Source of the DNA: Rothia mucilaginosa
GTDB lineage: Bacteria > Actinomycetota > Actinomycetes > Actinomycetales > Micrococcaceae
Direction: 5' to 3'
Assembly (NCBI RefSeq): GCF_901875305.1
Contig: NZ_CABFLY010000002.1
Coordinates: 62,001-126,000, forward strand
DNA: 64,000 bases
Below the pieces are notes generated by a model, which did not search any database, was not told the origin of the DNA, and was given only the letters and a program-made list of their open reading frames with translations. A program made the translations under genes and the position numbers. Below are positions 8,243 through 16,990 of this stretch, in pieces (within the stretch, counting starts at the first letter, position 1; the number at the start of each line of letters is the position of its first letter).

Positions 8243-10261
8243 GTGAGTTCCAGCGTATCCTCGAAGCGTTCTGCGTCTTCGCGGGCTGGCCGTTCTGAAC
8301 AGACCGGGCACGCCTCGTCTCCGTGGACTGCCCTGAAGGAGTTGACGGCACCGGCTCGTTCGTTCGGTAAGCGGCTGTATCGTCGCGGTCAGACGGCGGA
8401 TTTGTGGGATGTGCCGGTCATGCTACTGGTGACGACCTTGGGCTTGGCGATTTTTGGTTGCATCATGGTGCTGTCGGCTTCAAGCGTCACCATGATTTCG
8501 CAGGGGCAGTCGCCGTTCTCTCAGGTGTCTTCGCAGATTCTCTTCCTGGTGCTCGGCGTGGTGGCGATGGCTGTCATTACGAATATTCCGGTGGGCTGGT
8601 ACCATAAGCGGGCCTTGGTGCACGCGATGCTGGCTGTGGCCTTGGTGCTGCAGTTGGCGGTGGTGGTTGTCGGCGTTGAGGTGAATGGTAACCGTAACTG
8701 GATTAAGTTGGGCCCCATGCAGATGCAGCCTTCGGAGTTTTCGAAGCTTGCAATTGTGATGTGGCTGGCGTGGGTGTATAACCGCCAGGGCGATATTTCG
8801 CGGAGCCTCTGGCGTGCCCTTTTTCCTTCCATCTACGGTGTGGGTGCCCTGATTCTGCTGATTATGGTCGGTGGCGATATGGGTACCGCCCTGGTGTATG
8901 GCTTCATCTTCCTGGGCATGATGTGGATGGCTGGTGCTTCGCGCCGTTCGATGTTGCAGATTGTCGGCGCATTTTTAGCGTTGGCTGCGTTGGGTGTGTT
9001 GACTAGCCCCAACCGTGTGGCCCGTATTTTCGGTATCTGGGGTTCGTGCACGAACGCTAACTGTGATCAGGCGAACTCTGGTGAGGTGGCTCTGGCGACC
9101 GGTGGTTTCTTGGGCGTTGGCCTGGGCCAATCGCGCCAGAAGTACAACTACTTGGCTGAAGCGCATAACGACTACATCTTCGCGATTATTGGTGAGGAGC
9201 TGGGTCTGCTGGGTACGTTGGCGGTTCTGCTGCTGTATGTGGGTTTGGTGTACTGTGCGGTACGCATCATGCTGCGCACCGCCGATTCGCTGGTGCGTTT
9301 GGCGACGGGCGGCATCATGGTGTGGCTGACTTCGCAGGCGATTATCAATATGGGTATGGTGTCTCGTATTCTGCCGGTGATTGGTGTGCCGTTGCCCTTT
9401 GTTTCCTATGGTGGTTCTTCGTTGCTGTCTTCGTTGTGCGCGGCGGGTCTGTTGTTGGCTTTTGCCCGGCAGACGCCTCTGCGAGGTGCGACGGCCCCGT
9501 CGAATGTTGAGAATCAGAGTGCTCGTGAGATTCGCCGTGCGAATGCTGATTGGAAGCGTCGCTTGCCCTTGCAGGCTGTAGTGGAGCAGGAGGCTGCGGA
9601 GCGTGCCGAGGCGGGCGGTTATCTGATGCAGGAGCGGAACCCGCTGTCGAAGCTGGGTGGTTTGAGCGGTGTGAGTGGTGTGGTGCGGCACTGGCTTGGC
9701 TTTGATCCGGAGCAGCGTCGCGAGTTGAAGCGCGTTGAACAGCAGCGTGAGGCGGAGCGTGCTCGCGAAGAGGCCCGTGCGGCTCGTGAGGAAGCTCGCC
9801 TGGCCCGTGAGGAGGCGGCTCGTGAGAAGGCTGAGCGGCAGAAGCTGGCTCGTCGGGCCCGGGAAGAAGCCGAACGTCAGAAGGCCCGGGAAGAAGCCGA
9901 ACGTCAGAAGGCGGATCGCGAGAAGGCAACCCGCACGAGGGATACTCGAGAGCAGAAATCTCGAGAACAGAAGCCTCGAGAGCAGCGCGCTCCGGGGACA
10001 GAAGCCTCCCGGAAGACTGCGCCCCGCAAGGCCGAGCAGGCCCGGCCCGCCCGTCCGGTTCAGCGACCGGTTGAACAGGGTTCGAAGGAGCAGCAGGTAC
10101 GGGGCCGGCGTCCCGAACAGGGGGCGCGCCGTCGTCCGCAGAACCAACGCGGTGGCTTGCCCGCGGGCCTGCAGCCTTTGCATCCTGAGGACCGCGCTCG
10201 TCGAGCTCAGCGCCAGCTTGGTCAGCCGCCGCGCCGTCAGCCCGGTGGGGGAGAGCAGTAG
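8243..10261 (+). CDS. ftsW: Septal peptidoglycan polymerase FtsW with long charged C-terminal tail
   Basis: SEDS-family glycosyltransferase that polymerises lipid II at the septum together with FtsI. GTG start at 8243 behind TTAGGAGGG. 672 aa against about 400-530 for most relatives. Residues about 55-420 hold ten hydrophobic segments with the family motifs NRNWIKLGPMQMQPSEFSKL, the loop EAHNDYIFAIIGEELG and the C-terminal PFVSYGGSSL. From about residue 425 onward the protein is a cytoplasmic tail rich in Arg, Glu, Ala and Gln, probably a charged helix, ending in a Pro/Arg/Gln-rich stretch. The tail contains a perfect 27-bp tandem duplication (9857-9910) and later RExK-type repeats. The core call is certain; the role of the tail is unknown. 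Confidence 0.95.
   Translation: MSSSVSSKRSASSRAGRSEQTGHASSPWTALKELTAPARSFGKRLYRRGQTADLWDVPVMLLVTTLGLAIFGCIMVLSASSVTMISQGQSPFSQVSSQILFLVLGVVAMAVITNIPVGWYHKRALVHAMLAVALVLQLAVVVVGVEVNGNRNWIKLGPMQMQPSEFSKLAIVMWLAWVYNRQGDISRSLWRALFPSIYGVGALILLIMVGGDMGTALVYGFIFLGMMWMAGASRRSMLQIVGAFLALAALGVLTSPNRVARIFGIWGSCTNANCDQANSGEVALATGGFLGVGLGQSRQKYNYLAEAHNDYIFAIIGEELGLLGTLAVLLLYVGLVYCAVRIMLRTADSLVRLATGGIMVWLTSQAIINMGMVSRILPVIGVPLPFVSYGGSSLLSSLCAAGLLLAFARQTPLRGATAPSNVENQSAREIRRANADWKRRLPLQAVVEQEAAERAEAGGYLMQERNPLSKLGGLSGVSGVVRHWLGFDPEQRRELKRVEQQREAERAREEARAAREEARLAREEAAREKAERQKLARRAREEAERQKAREEAERQKADREKATRTRDTREQKSREQKPREQRAPGTEASRKTAPRKAEQARPARPVQRPVEQGSKEQQVRGRRPEQGARRRPQNQRGGLPAGLQPLHPEDRARRAQRQLGQPPRRQPGGGEQ
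9857..9910 (+). repeat. Perfect 27-bp tandem duplication inside ftsW
   Basis: Units 9857-9883 and 9884-9910 are identical and keep the frame, encoding AREEAERQK twice. Identical third positions suggest recent slippage expansion of the charged tail. Confidence 0.85.
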
Positions 10262-10331
10262 AGGCTTTCCGCCCTGGACCGAGCTGAACCGAGGCCGTGA
10301 ACGGCTTGTCTCTTGGCCTCGCGTGCTTTGA

Positions 10332-10374
10332 GAACGCCCCCGACCTGAGCTGTAGCTCGTGGCCGGGGGCGTTC
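10332..10374 (+). terminator. Long GC-rich hairpin between ftsW and murG
   Basis: Arms 10332-10345 and 10361-10374 pair over 14 positions with one mismatch, loop 15 bases. There is no clear T-tract, as is common for GC-rich actinobacterial terminators. A TAAAAT at 10405-10410 downstream could be a -10 for murG, but no good -35 is visible. Confidence 0.55.
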
Positions 10375-10442
10375 CGCCGCGCTCTGTGGCATGGGGCGAT
10401 AGCGTAAAATGATGCTGTACCGATGTATTGGGAGAGAGACCT

Positions 10443-11543
10443 ATGACGAAGAAGGCACCCTCTATAGTCTTCGCCGGTGGTGGCACCGCCGGTCACATTA
10501 ATCCGATGCTTGCGATTGCCCGCGCTGTTCGTGACCTTGAGCCGAACGCTAAGATTCTGATGCTGGGCACGGCTGACAAGATGGAAGCTGAGCTGGTTCC
10601 GGCGGCTGGCTTCGATATCGAGTTCATTCCCCGTGCTGCTTTCCCTCGTAGCATTAATCGTGCGGCATTTGCCTTCCCCGCGAAGTTCCTGGGCGGTTTG
10701 TCGAAGACCCGCCGCATCCTTAAGGACGCTGAGGCTGACGTCGTGGTGGGTGTGGGCGGTTACGTATGCCCGCCGGCGTACCTGTCGGCTTTCTTCTCGA
10801 AGATTCCCGTGGTCATTCATGAGGCGAACGCGAAGCCGGGGTTGGCTAACCGTCTGGGTGGCCGTTTTGCGAAGTTTACGGGTGTGGCTTTCCCCAATAC
10901 TCCTTTCCCGCACGCGACCCTGGTGGGTATGCCCATGAAGGATGAGGTGGCCTACCTGAACCGTGACGCGCACCGTTCGAAGGCTCGCCGCAACTTGGGT
11001 TTGGATCCGCAGAAGCCTACCGTCATCGTGACTGGTGGTTCGCTGGGTGCGCTGAGCCTGAACAATGCGGTGTCGGCTTGCCGTGATCGCTTTGCCGAGT
11101 GGGAATTCCAGATTCTGCACATTACCGGTAAGGGCAAGACCGTTCTGGATGAGAACGGCGAGCCTCTGAGCGCTCCGAACTACCGTCAGATTGAATTCAG
11201 CAACGGCATGCAGGATGTGTACGCCGCCGCCGATTTGCTACTGGTACGCGCTGGTGCGGCTACGGTGAGCGAGGTTGCCGCGGTGGGTGTGCCCGCTATT
11301 TTTGTGCCGCTTCCCATTGGTAATGGTGAGCAGGCCTTGAACGCCCGTTCCCTGGTGGAGGCCTCCGCGGCCCTGCTGGTGAAGGACGCAGAAGTCACCG
11401 GTGAGTGGTTTGCCCGTGAGATTCCGGAATTGATGGCAAACCCCGAAGAACTGGAGCGCATGGGCGCTGCAGCCTATAAACTTGGTATCCGTGACGCGGC
11501 TCGCGTTATGGCCGAAGCAGTATTGAAGGCAGCTGAGAACTAA
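10443..11543 (+). CDS. murG: Lipid II synthase MurG
   Basis: Peripheral membrane GT28 glycosyltransferase that adds GlcNAc from UDP-GlcNAc to lipid I, giving lipid II. 366 aa from the ATG at 10443, preceded by GGGAGAGAG at good distance. The N-terminal GGGTAGHINPMLAIA motif is the family signature. The C-terminal UDP-GlcNAc site is visible as VTGGSLGALSLNNAV, and RAGAATVSEVAAVGVPAIFV plus PLPIGNGEQ follow as expected. The stop overlaps the murC start by one base (TAATG). Confidence 0.96.
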   Translation: MTKKAPSIVFAGGGTAGHINPMLAIARAVRDLEPNAKILMLGTADKMEAELVPAAGFDIEFIPRAAFPRSINRAAFAFPAKFLGGLSKTRRILKDAEADVVVGVGGYVCPPAYLSAFFSKIPVVIHEANAKPGLANRLGGRFAKFTGVAFPNTPFPHATLVGMPMKDEVAYLNRDAHRSKARRNLGLDPQKPTVIVTGGSLGALSLNNAVSACRDRFAEWEFQILHITGKGKTVLDENGEPLSAPNYRQIEFSNGMQDVYAAADLLLVRAGAATVSEVAAVGVPAIFVPLPIGNGEQALNARSLVEASAALLVKDAEVTGEWFAREIPELMANPEELERMGAAAYKLGIRDAARVMAEAVLKAAEN

Positions 11544-13045
11544 TGACTGAACTGATGAACCTTGAGATGGTGCTGCCGGCACCCCTGAATCCGCCGTTCC
11601 CTGAGCGCCACGCGATGGACGCGCTGGGGCACGTGCACTTCATCGGCATCGGCGGCGCGGGTATGAGCGCTATTGCCGCGTTGATGCTGCAGGCCGGCGT
11701 GACGGTGAGTGGTTCGGATCGGGCGGAATCTTCGACTGTTGAGTCGTTGCGTGCTGCCGGTGCCCGTGTGAGCGTGCCTCAGTCCGCGGAGAACATCGTT
11801 GATGTCGACACCGTGGTGATTTCTACCGCTATTCGCGAGGATAATCCTGAACTGGTCGCTGCCCGCGCGCAGGGCCTTCCGGTTCTGCACCGCTCTGAGG
11901 CGCTGGCCGCCGTGATGGGGCTTTCGCAGGTGGTGGCGGTGGCCGGTACCCACGGTAAGAGCACGACCAGCTCCATGATTTCTGTGATGTTTGATCAGCT
12001 GGGCCGTGATCCTTCTTTCGCGGTGGGTACCGTAATTGCTGGCCGCGGCACGAACGCGCACCTGGGTGCGCAGGGCCCCGACTCGATTTTTGTGGCCGAG
12101 GCCGATGAATCGGATGGCTCGTTTGTCCGCTACCGCCCGGCGATTGCTGTGGTGACGAACGTTGAGCCCGACCACCTGGACTTCTATAAGACTGACGAGC
12201 GCGTTTTTGAGGCGTTCAACCGCTTCGTGGGTTCGCTGGCTCCGGGTGGTGTGTTGGTGACCTGCGCCGATGATTCCGGTGCCGCATCCCTGGCCGCTCG
12301 TTCTCGTGCGGCTGGCGTGCCGGTCGTGACCTATGGTGAGTCCGAGGATGCTGACTTGCGCATCCGCGAGATTACGAGCGCGGGTTCTTCTTCCTCGTCG
12401 ACGATGGAGTGGGCTTTCGAATGTCGCGGTGAGCGCTTTGAGGGTGAGCAGGAGCTGGTTCTAAAGGTTCCCGGTATCCATAATCAGCTGAATGCAGCGG
12501 CTGCCTTCATTACTGCTCTGCTGACCGGCGCTCAGGGCCCTGAGATTGCCGCTGCCCTGGGCGAGTTTGTGGGCGCTGACCGCCGCTTTACATTGCGTGG
12601 CGAGGTTGCGGGCGTGAAGGTTTTCGATGACTACGCACACCACCCGACCGAGGTGTTCCGTGCCCTGCAGACCGGTCGTACCGTGGCTGATGGCCACAAC
12701 CTGTACGTGATTTTCCAGCCGCACCTGTTCTCGCGCACTCGTGAGTTCGCGAAGGAGTTCGCGGAGTCCTTGTCGATGGCTGATCGCGCCTATGTACTGG
12801 ATATCTATCCGGCTCGTGAGCTTCCGATTGAGGGCGTGACCAGCAAGCTGATTACGGATGCTGGCTTCTCTGAGGTGCGTTACGCGACCGCGGAGAGCGC
12901 TATTGAGGACATCGTTTCGTGCGCTCAGAGCGGTGATATCGTGATGACCGTTGGTGCCGGTGACGTGACGGCTCTTGGGCCGCGTCTGCTGGAGGCCTTG
13001 CAGATTCGTCATGGCGGCGACCTGACTCAGAAGTCGGAGGCTTAG
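11543..13045 (+). CDS. murC: UDP-MurNAc:L-alanine ligase MurC
   Basis: First cytoplasmic Mur ligase, adding L-Ala to UDP-MurNAc. 500 aa. The N-terminal nucleotide-binding loop is HFIGIGGAGMSAIA (about residues 32-45). The ATP loop reads GTHGKSTT where most MurC proteins have GTHGKTTT. EADESDGSFV and FDDYAHHPTEV are further signatures. The start overlaps the murG stop; in-frame ATGs at 11555 and 11567 are alternatives because the first 28 residues precede the family core. PgeF, encoded about 3 kb downstream, is known in other bacteria to hydrolyse MurC products carrying L-Ser. Confidence 0.95.
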   Translation: MTELMNLEMVLPAPLNPPFPERHAMDALGHVHFIGIGGAGMSAIAALMLQAGVTVSGSDRAESSTVESLRAAGARVSVPQSAENIVDVDTVVISTAIREDNPELVAARAQGLPVLHRSEALAAVMGLSQVVAVAGTHGKSTTSSMISVMFDQLGRDPSFAVGTVIAGRGTNAHLGAQGPDSIFVAEADESDGSFVRYRPAIAVVTNVEPDHLDFYKTDERVFEAFNRFVGSLAPGGVLVTCADDSGAASLAARSRAAGVPVVTYGESEDADLRIREITSAGSSSSSTMEWAFECRGERFEGEQELVLKVPGIHNQLNAAAAFITALLTGAQGPEIAAALGEFVGADRRFTLRGEVAGVKVFDDYAHHPTEVFRALQTGRTVADGHNLYVIFQPHLFSRTREFAKEFAESLSMADRAYVLDIYPARELPIEGVTSKLITDAGFSEVRYATAESAIEDIVSCAQSGDIVMTVGAGDVTALGPRLLEALQIRHGGDLTQKSEA

Positions 13046-13048
13046 GCT

Positions 13049-14584
13049 GTGCCGATGAGTCCCATGCCCCCGTCGGAGGGGCATTCGCGCGCGCCGAAGG
13101 CCCCGCGCTCGCGTGCTCGTCGACGTGCTCAGGAGCTTGCGCAGGAACAGCCTGCGGCTCAGCACGCGGCGGAGGCGCACTCCGCCGCTGACGCACAGAG
13201 CCTCGCGGATGGCGCCTCCGAGCAGAAGTCTCACGGGTCTGAATCGAATCCCTCTGAATCTCGTGCGGGTACCGCATCTGCTGCCGGTCGTCGCCCTGTG
13301 GGTGCGACGATTCGCCCTTCCAGTCCGGCTCGTGCCGAGAGCGTGGCCCTCGTGGATGGTGCGATTCGTCGTGTGCCCGCGGCTACCTCCGGTTCGCAGG
13401 AGCTCTTTGACGTGGAGGCTTTCGAGGATTCGCCCGGGGAAGCCAGTTCGACTGCGGATACCGAGAAATCATCCGGTCGGCCGGTGAAGACTGAGAACGC
13501 GGAGGCTGCGGTGGGGGAGAGGCGCAGTGAGAAGCCCTCTGCATCCTCGCACCTGAAGGAGCCTGAAGAGGACACCGGCCGGGCTGAAAAGACTGGCGGC
13601 GGGGTTACCTCGAGCAAAAAGAAAGCTTCCTCCGATTCCTCGTCGGCGGGAAACGGTTCTGCTGAGGCTGAGCCCGTCGAGCAGGTTCGCCCTGCAAGCC
13701 GTTTCGGTCGTTGGCGTGTGGAGCGAGAGCAACAGCGCGCCGCCGAGATTGAGAAGGAACGGGAGCGTGAGCGTCGGGAAGCGCAGCACGAGCGTATCCT
13801 GAAGGATCCCGGTCTGGATGGTTTGCGTGCTGAGGAGCGTCCGCGTAAGGAACGCCCCCCGCTTACTCGGGCCCGTAAGTTGCTGTACACGGTGATTGCG
13901 TTGGCTATTGTAGCGGTGCTGTACGTGGTGCTGGTCTTCTTCTCGCCTCTGTTAGCTGCTCAGACTATTACGGTGCGCGGTGCCTCCTTACTGGAAACCG
14001 CTCAGGTGGAGCAGAAGCTGGAGCCTCTGCGCGGGGTTCCGCTGACTCGCATCGATGAGAAGCGAGTGCGTGAGCTGATTGGTCAGGACAATGTGCTTCG
14101 TAGCGTGCAGGTGGAGAGCCGCCCGCCGCATGAGCTGGTGGTGACTTTGAAGGAGCGTGCCGCCATTGCAGTCGTCAAGGAGGGGGAGACGTACCATACC
14201 GTGGATACTGACGGGGTGAGCCTCGTGGAGTCTTCCTCCGAGCCGAGCACTTCGGTTCCCCTGGTACGATTGAATGGTGGTGACCCGCAGCATTCGGATG
14301 AGTTCCGCACGATTTCGACGGCCTTGTCTGCGATGCCGGCTGAGCTTCTGGCTCAGGTGAAGGAAGCGAGTGCGACCTCAACTTCGAGTATTACCTTCAC
14401 GTTGCGGGATAGTACGACGGTGCAGTGGGGTACTGCTCAGGAGAGTGAGCTGAAGGCTAAGGTGCTTCTGTCACTCCGCCAGGCGGTGGCTCAGCGGGCT
14501 CAGGAAGATGCTTCTTCCGGGGCTCAGGCGCAGAAGGTGACCGTCTATGATGTGTCGGCTCCGCGCGTGCCGGTGACCCGTTAG
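13049..14584 (+). CDS. ftsQ: Divisome protein FtsQ (DivIB) with long N-terminal cytoplasmic region
   Basis: Bitopic membrane protein linking early and late divisome components. 511 aa, about twice the usual size. Residues 1-275 are low-complexity, rich in Ser, Glu, Ala, Arg and Pro, ending in a charged helix-like stretch (EREQQRAAEIEKERERERRE). One transmembrane helix spans about 277-298 (LLYTVIALAIVAVLYVVLVF). The POTRA domain starts at ITVRGASLLETAQVEQKL, followed by the FtsQ beta domain. GTG start at 13049 lies 3 bases after the murC stop with GGAGG upstream; an ATG at 13055 is possible. The call rests on the TM-POTRA arrangement and the place before ftsZ. Confidence 0.9.
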   Translation: MPMSPMPPSEGHSRAPKAPRSRARRRAQELAQEQPAAQHAAEAHSAADAQSLADGASEQKSHGSESNPSESRAGTASAAGRRPVGATIRPSSPARAESVALVDGAIRRVPAATSGSQELFDVEAFEDSPGEASSTADTEKSSGRPVKTENAEAAVGERRSEKPSASSHLKEPEEDTGRAEKTGGGVTSSKKKASSDSSSAGNGSAEAEPVEQVRPASRFGRWRVEREQQRAAEIEKERERERREAQHERILKDPGLDGLRAEERPRKERPPLTRARKLLYTVIALAIVAVLYVVLVFFSPLLAAQTITVRGASLLETAQVEQKLEPLRGVPLTRIDEKRVRELIGQDNVLRSVQVESRPPHELVVTLKERAAIAVVKEGETYHTVDTDGVSLVESSSEPSTSVPLVRLNGGDPQHSDEFRTISTALSAMPAELLAQVKEASATSTSSITFTLRDSTTVQWGTAQESELKAKVLLSLRQAVAQRAQEDASSGAQAQKVTVYDVSAPRVPVTR

Positions 14585-14606
14585 GGGAACTACTGTTGGG
14601 TGCTTT

Positions 14607-14646
14607 CCCTCTCCTTTTTGTGTGAATTCCGCAAAAAGAGGGGGTA
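14607..14646 (+). terminator. Hairpin after ftsQ, before ftsZ
   Basis: A CTTTTTG/CAAAAAG inner stem continues outward into a CCTCT/GGGG-rich stem with a bulged C. It falls in the 198-base gap that must also hold a ftsZ promoter. The end of ftsQ transcription here would give ftsZ independent expression. Confidence 0.5.
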
Positions 14647-14782
14647 ATTGCGCTGTGTAGCTAGGAACCACCAAAAACTGTTTGGTATCCTAACAGATAA
14701 AGTCATTCTTTAGAGGAAACCTTTAGGCTTAGATTGAGCTGGGGGTCTTCCGAAGCTGGAACACGGAACAATCGAGGATTAC

Positions 14783-15964
14783 ATGGACGCTGGAACTCCC
14801 CAGAACTACTTGGCAGTCATCAAGGTCGTTGGTATCGGCGGCGGTGGCGTCAACGCAGTCAACCGAATGATTGAGGTTGGCCTGCGCGGCGTTGAGTTCA
14901 TTGCTATTAACACTGACGCCCAGGCTCTGCTCATGTCTGATGCAGACGTCAAGCTGGATGTTGGTCGTGAGCTGACCCGCGGTCTTGGCGCGGGCGCAAA
15001 CCCCGAGGTTGGCCGTCAGGCAGCCGAGGATCACTCGCAGGAAATTGAGGAAGTCCTCAAGGGCGCAGATATGGTCTTCGTGACCGCTGGTGAGGGTGGT
15101 GGCACCGGTACCGGTGGCGCACCCGTCGTGGCACGCATCGCCCGCTCCCTGGGCGCTCTGACCATCGGTGTTGTGACCCGCCCCTTCACCTTCGAGGGTC
15201 GTCGCCGCTCCAACCAGGCTGAGACCGGTATTGCCGCTCTGCGCGACGAGGTTGACACCCTGATTGTGATTCCGAACGACCGACTGCTGTCGATTTCGGA
15301 CCGCAACGTGTCGATGCTGGACGCCTTCAAGTCCGCTGACCAGGTGCTGCTCTCCGGTGTTCAGGGCATTACCGACCTGATTACCACCCCGGGTCTGATT
15401 AACCTTGACTTCGCTGACGTTAAGTCCGTGATGCAGGGTGCGGGTTCGGCTCTGATGGGTATCGGCTCGGCCTCGGGTGAGGACCGTGCCGTGAAGGCAG
15501 CCGAGCTGGCTATTGCCTCCCCGCTGTTGGAAGCATCCATCGATGGTGCGCACGGCGTGCTGCTGTCGATTCAGGGTGGTTCCGACCTGGGTCTGTTCGA
15601 GATCAACGAGGCTGCGCGCCTGGTTCAGGAAGTGGCTCACCCCGATGCCAACATCATCTTCGGTGCCGTCATTGATGACGCCCTGGGTGACGAGGCTCGC
15701 GTGACCGTGATTGCCGCTGGCTTTGACGCTGTGAACCCCGAGACCAACTCGAACGCTTCGGCTTCCGCTCAGCCCCAGCGTGCACAGGGCTCCTTCGGCG
15801 GCTCGAACGCTGCCGCTCCGGCTTCTAACAGCTACGGCTTCAACGCTCCCGCCGCTGCTCCGGCTTCCACCGGCGCCGCTGGCTTCGACGTTGACCTGCC
15901 CCCGGTCGTTGAGGAAGCACCGGCTCGCCGCGACACCCTGGACGTCCCCGACTTCCTGAAGTAG
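14783..15964 (+). CDS. ftsZ: Cell division GTPase FtsZ
   Basis: Tubulin-like GTPase that forms the cytokinetic Z ring. 393 aa. The tubulin signature GGGTGTG is at residues 105-111; the N-terminal [16 protein letters not shown] and the synergy-loop [11 protein letters not shown] are conserved. An Ala/Ser/Pro-rich linker of about 60 residues leads to the conserved tail [12 protein letters not shown], the docking site for partners such as SepF. No ftsA is nearby, consistent with Actinobacteria, where SepF takes the membrane-anchor role. Start ATG has GAGG five bases upstream. The gene is set off by hairpins on both sides. Confidence 0.98.
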   Translation: MDAGTPQNYLAVIKVVGIGGGGVNAVNRMIEVGLRGVEFIAINTDAQALLMSDADVKLDVGRELTRGLGAGANPEVGRQAAEDHSQEIEEVLKGADMVFVTAGEGGGTGTGGAPVVARIARSLGALTIGVVTRPFTFEGRRRSNQAETGIAALRDEVDTLIVIPNDRLLSISDRNVSMLDAFKSADQVLLSGVQGITDLITTPGLINLDFADVKSVMQGAGSALMGIGSASGEDRAVKAAELAIASPLLEASIDGAHGVLLSIQGGSDLGLFEINEAARLVQEVAHPDANIIFGAVIDDALGDEARVTVIAAGFDAVNPETNSNASASAQPQRAQGSFGGSNAAAPASNSYGFNAPAAAPASTGAAGFDVDLPPVVEEAPARRDTLDVPDFLK

Positions 15965-16008
15965 TCGCGCCGCGTGCATTAGCACGCCGCCCCGTAGGGT
16001 TTTGATGG

Positions 16009-16047
16009 AGGGGAGCTGAGAATAGTCCAACTGTTCTCAGCTCCCCT
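16009..16047 (+). terminator. Perfect 14-bp hairpin after ftsZ
   Basis: Arms 16009-16022 and 16034-16047 are perfectly complementary with an 11-base loop. A second small hairpin (GCGTGC/GCACGC) lies just before it at about 15972-15987. Probable transcription terminator of ftsZ. Confidence 0.75.
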
Positions 16048-16100
16048 TCGCGCTACCCGCTTTCGCCCTAGCACCCTGTACAGACCCCGAGAAAGGGACA

Positions 16101-16955
16101 ATGATGAGCAACGCCCCCGCAACCCCGCTACTGGCCACCGCCGACACCCGCATCCTGGGGCCCTGGCGCGTGCGGGTGGGCTTCACCTCACGCGAGGCGG
16201 GTAACCTGGGTCTGCACGTGGATGACGAGCTGGGTGGCGGCATGGACGCCTCGATGGTGCGCACCCTCAACCACCGTGCGACGCTGGAGGAAGCGTTGGG
16301 CGCGGGGCCGTTCTTTTACCTGAACCAAGTGCACGGCGTTGAGGTGGCCCGTCCCGAGGACTACGACCCGGCCTCCTACGCACCGGGTGCCCCCGCTAAC
16401 CGTACCGTCGAGCGTGCCCGTGCCATCGCGAAGTTGGCCCCCGTGGCCGACGCCGCGGTGAGTGTCGAGGGCCGCCCGATGGCAATCATGGTGGCCGATT
16501 GCATCCCCGTGGTGCTGGCAGGCTCCGTCGAGGATGAGAACGCCATGCCCGTTCTGGCGGTGGCTCATGCGGGCCGCCGCGGCCTGCTGGACGGGGTACT
16601 GCAGGCTACCGTGGCTCGCATGCGGGAGCTGGGCGCTACGCACATCACCGCGTGGTTGGGTCCCAGCATCTGCGGTGCCTGCTACGAAGTGCCCGAGGCG
16701 ATGCGCGCCGAGTCCACCGAGCTGATCCCGCAGGTGCATTCGGTGACGGGTGCGAACACCCCGGGCCTGGACCTGCCGGCCGGCGCCCGCGCGGTGCTGG
16801 AGGCCGCCGGCGTGGAGGTTTCCACGGAGTGCGCCCGCTGCACTTACGAGGAGCCGAGCGTGTACTCGCATCGCGGGTTTACAAACCGTGGCGAGAAGCC
16901 CGGGCGCATCGCGGGCCTGGTGTGGGTTGAGAAGCTAGCAGAGCCCGCCGCATAG
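16101..16955 (+). CDS. pgeF: Peptidoglycan editing factor PgeF (YfiH, laccase-domain family)
   Basis: Family of cytoplasmic zinc/copper-binding hydrolases. In E. coli the member cleaves UDP-MurNAc-L-Ser, correcting MurC errors; older names are polyphenol oxidase or multicopper oxidase. 284 aa. The metal-site motifs are visible in order: NQVHGVEVA, VADCIPVVLA and VAHAGRRGLLDGVLQ, followed by PSICGACYEVPEAM. The gene starts 53 bases after the ftsZ terminator with GAAAGGGA as ribosome site. An ATG one codon later (16104) is equally possible. Its place after ftsZ is conserved across many Gram-positives. Function here is by family. Confidence 0.9.
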   Translation: MMSNAPATPLLATADTRILGPWRVRVGFTSREAGNLGLHVDDELGGGMDASMVRTLNHRATLEEALGAGPFFYLNQVHGVEVARPEDYDPASYAPGAPANRTVERARAIAKLAPVADAAVSVEGRPMAIMVADCIPVVLAGSVEDENAMPVLAVAHAGRRGLLDGVLQATVARMRELGATHITAWLGPSICGACYEVPEAMRAESTELIPQVHSVTGANTPGLDLPAGARAVLEAAGVEVSTECARCTYEEPSVYSHRGFTNRGEKPGRIAGLVWVEKLAEPAA

Positions 16956-16990
16956 AGCCGCTGAAGATAGAGTCGCTGAAGGAGAACAAA

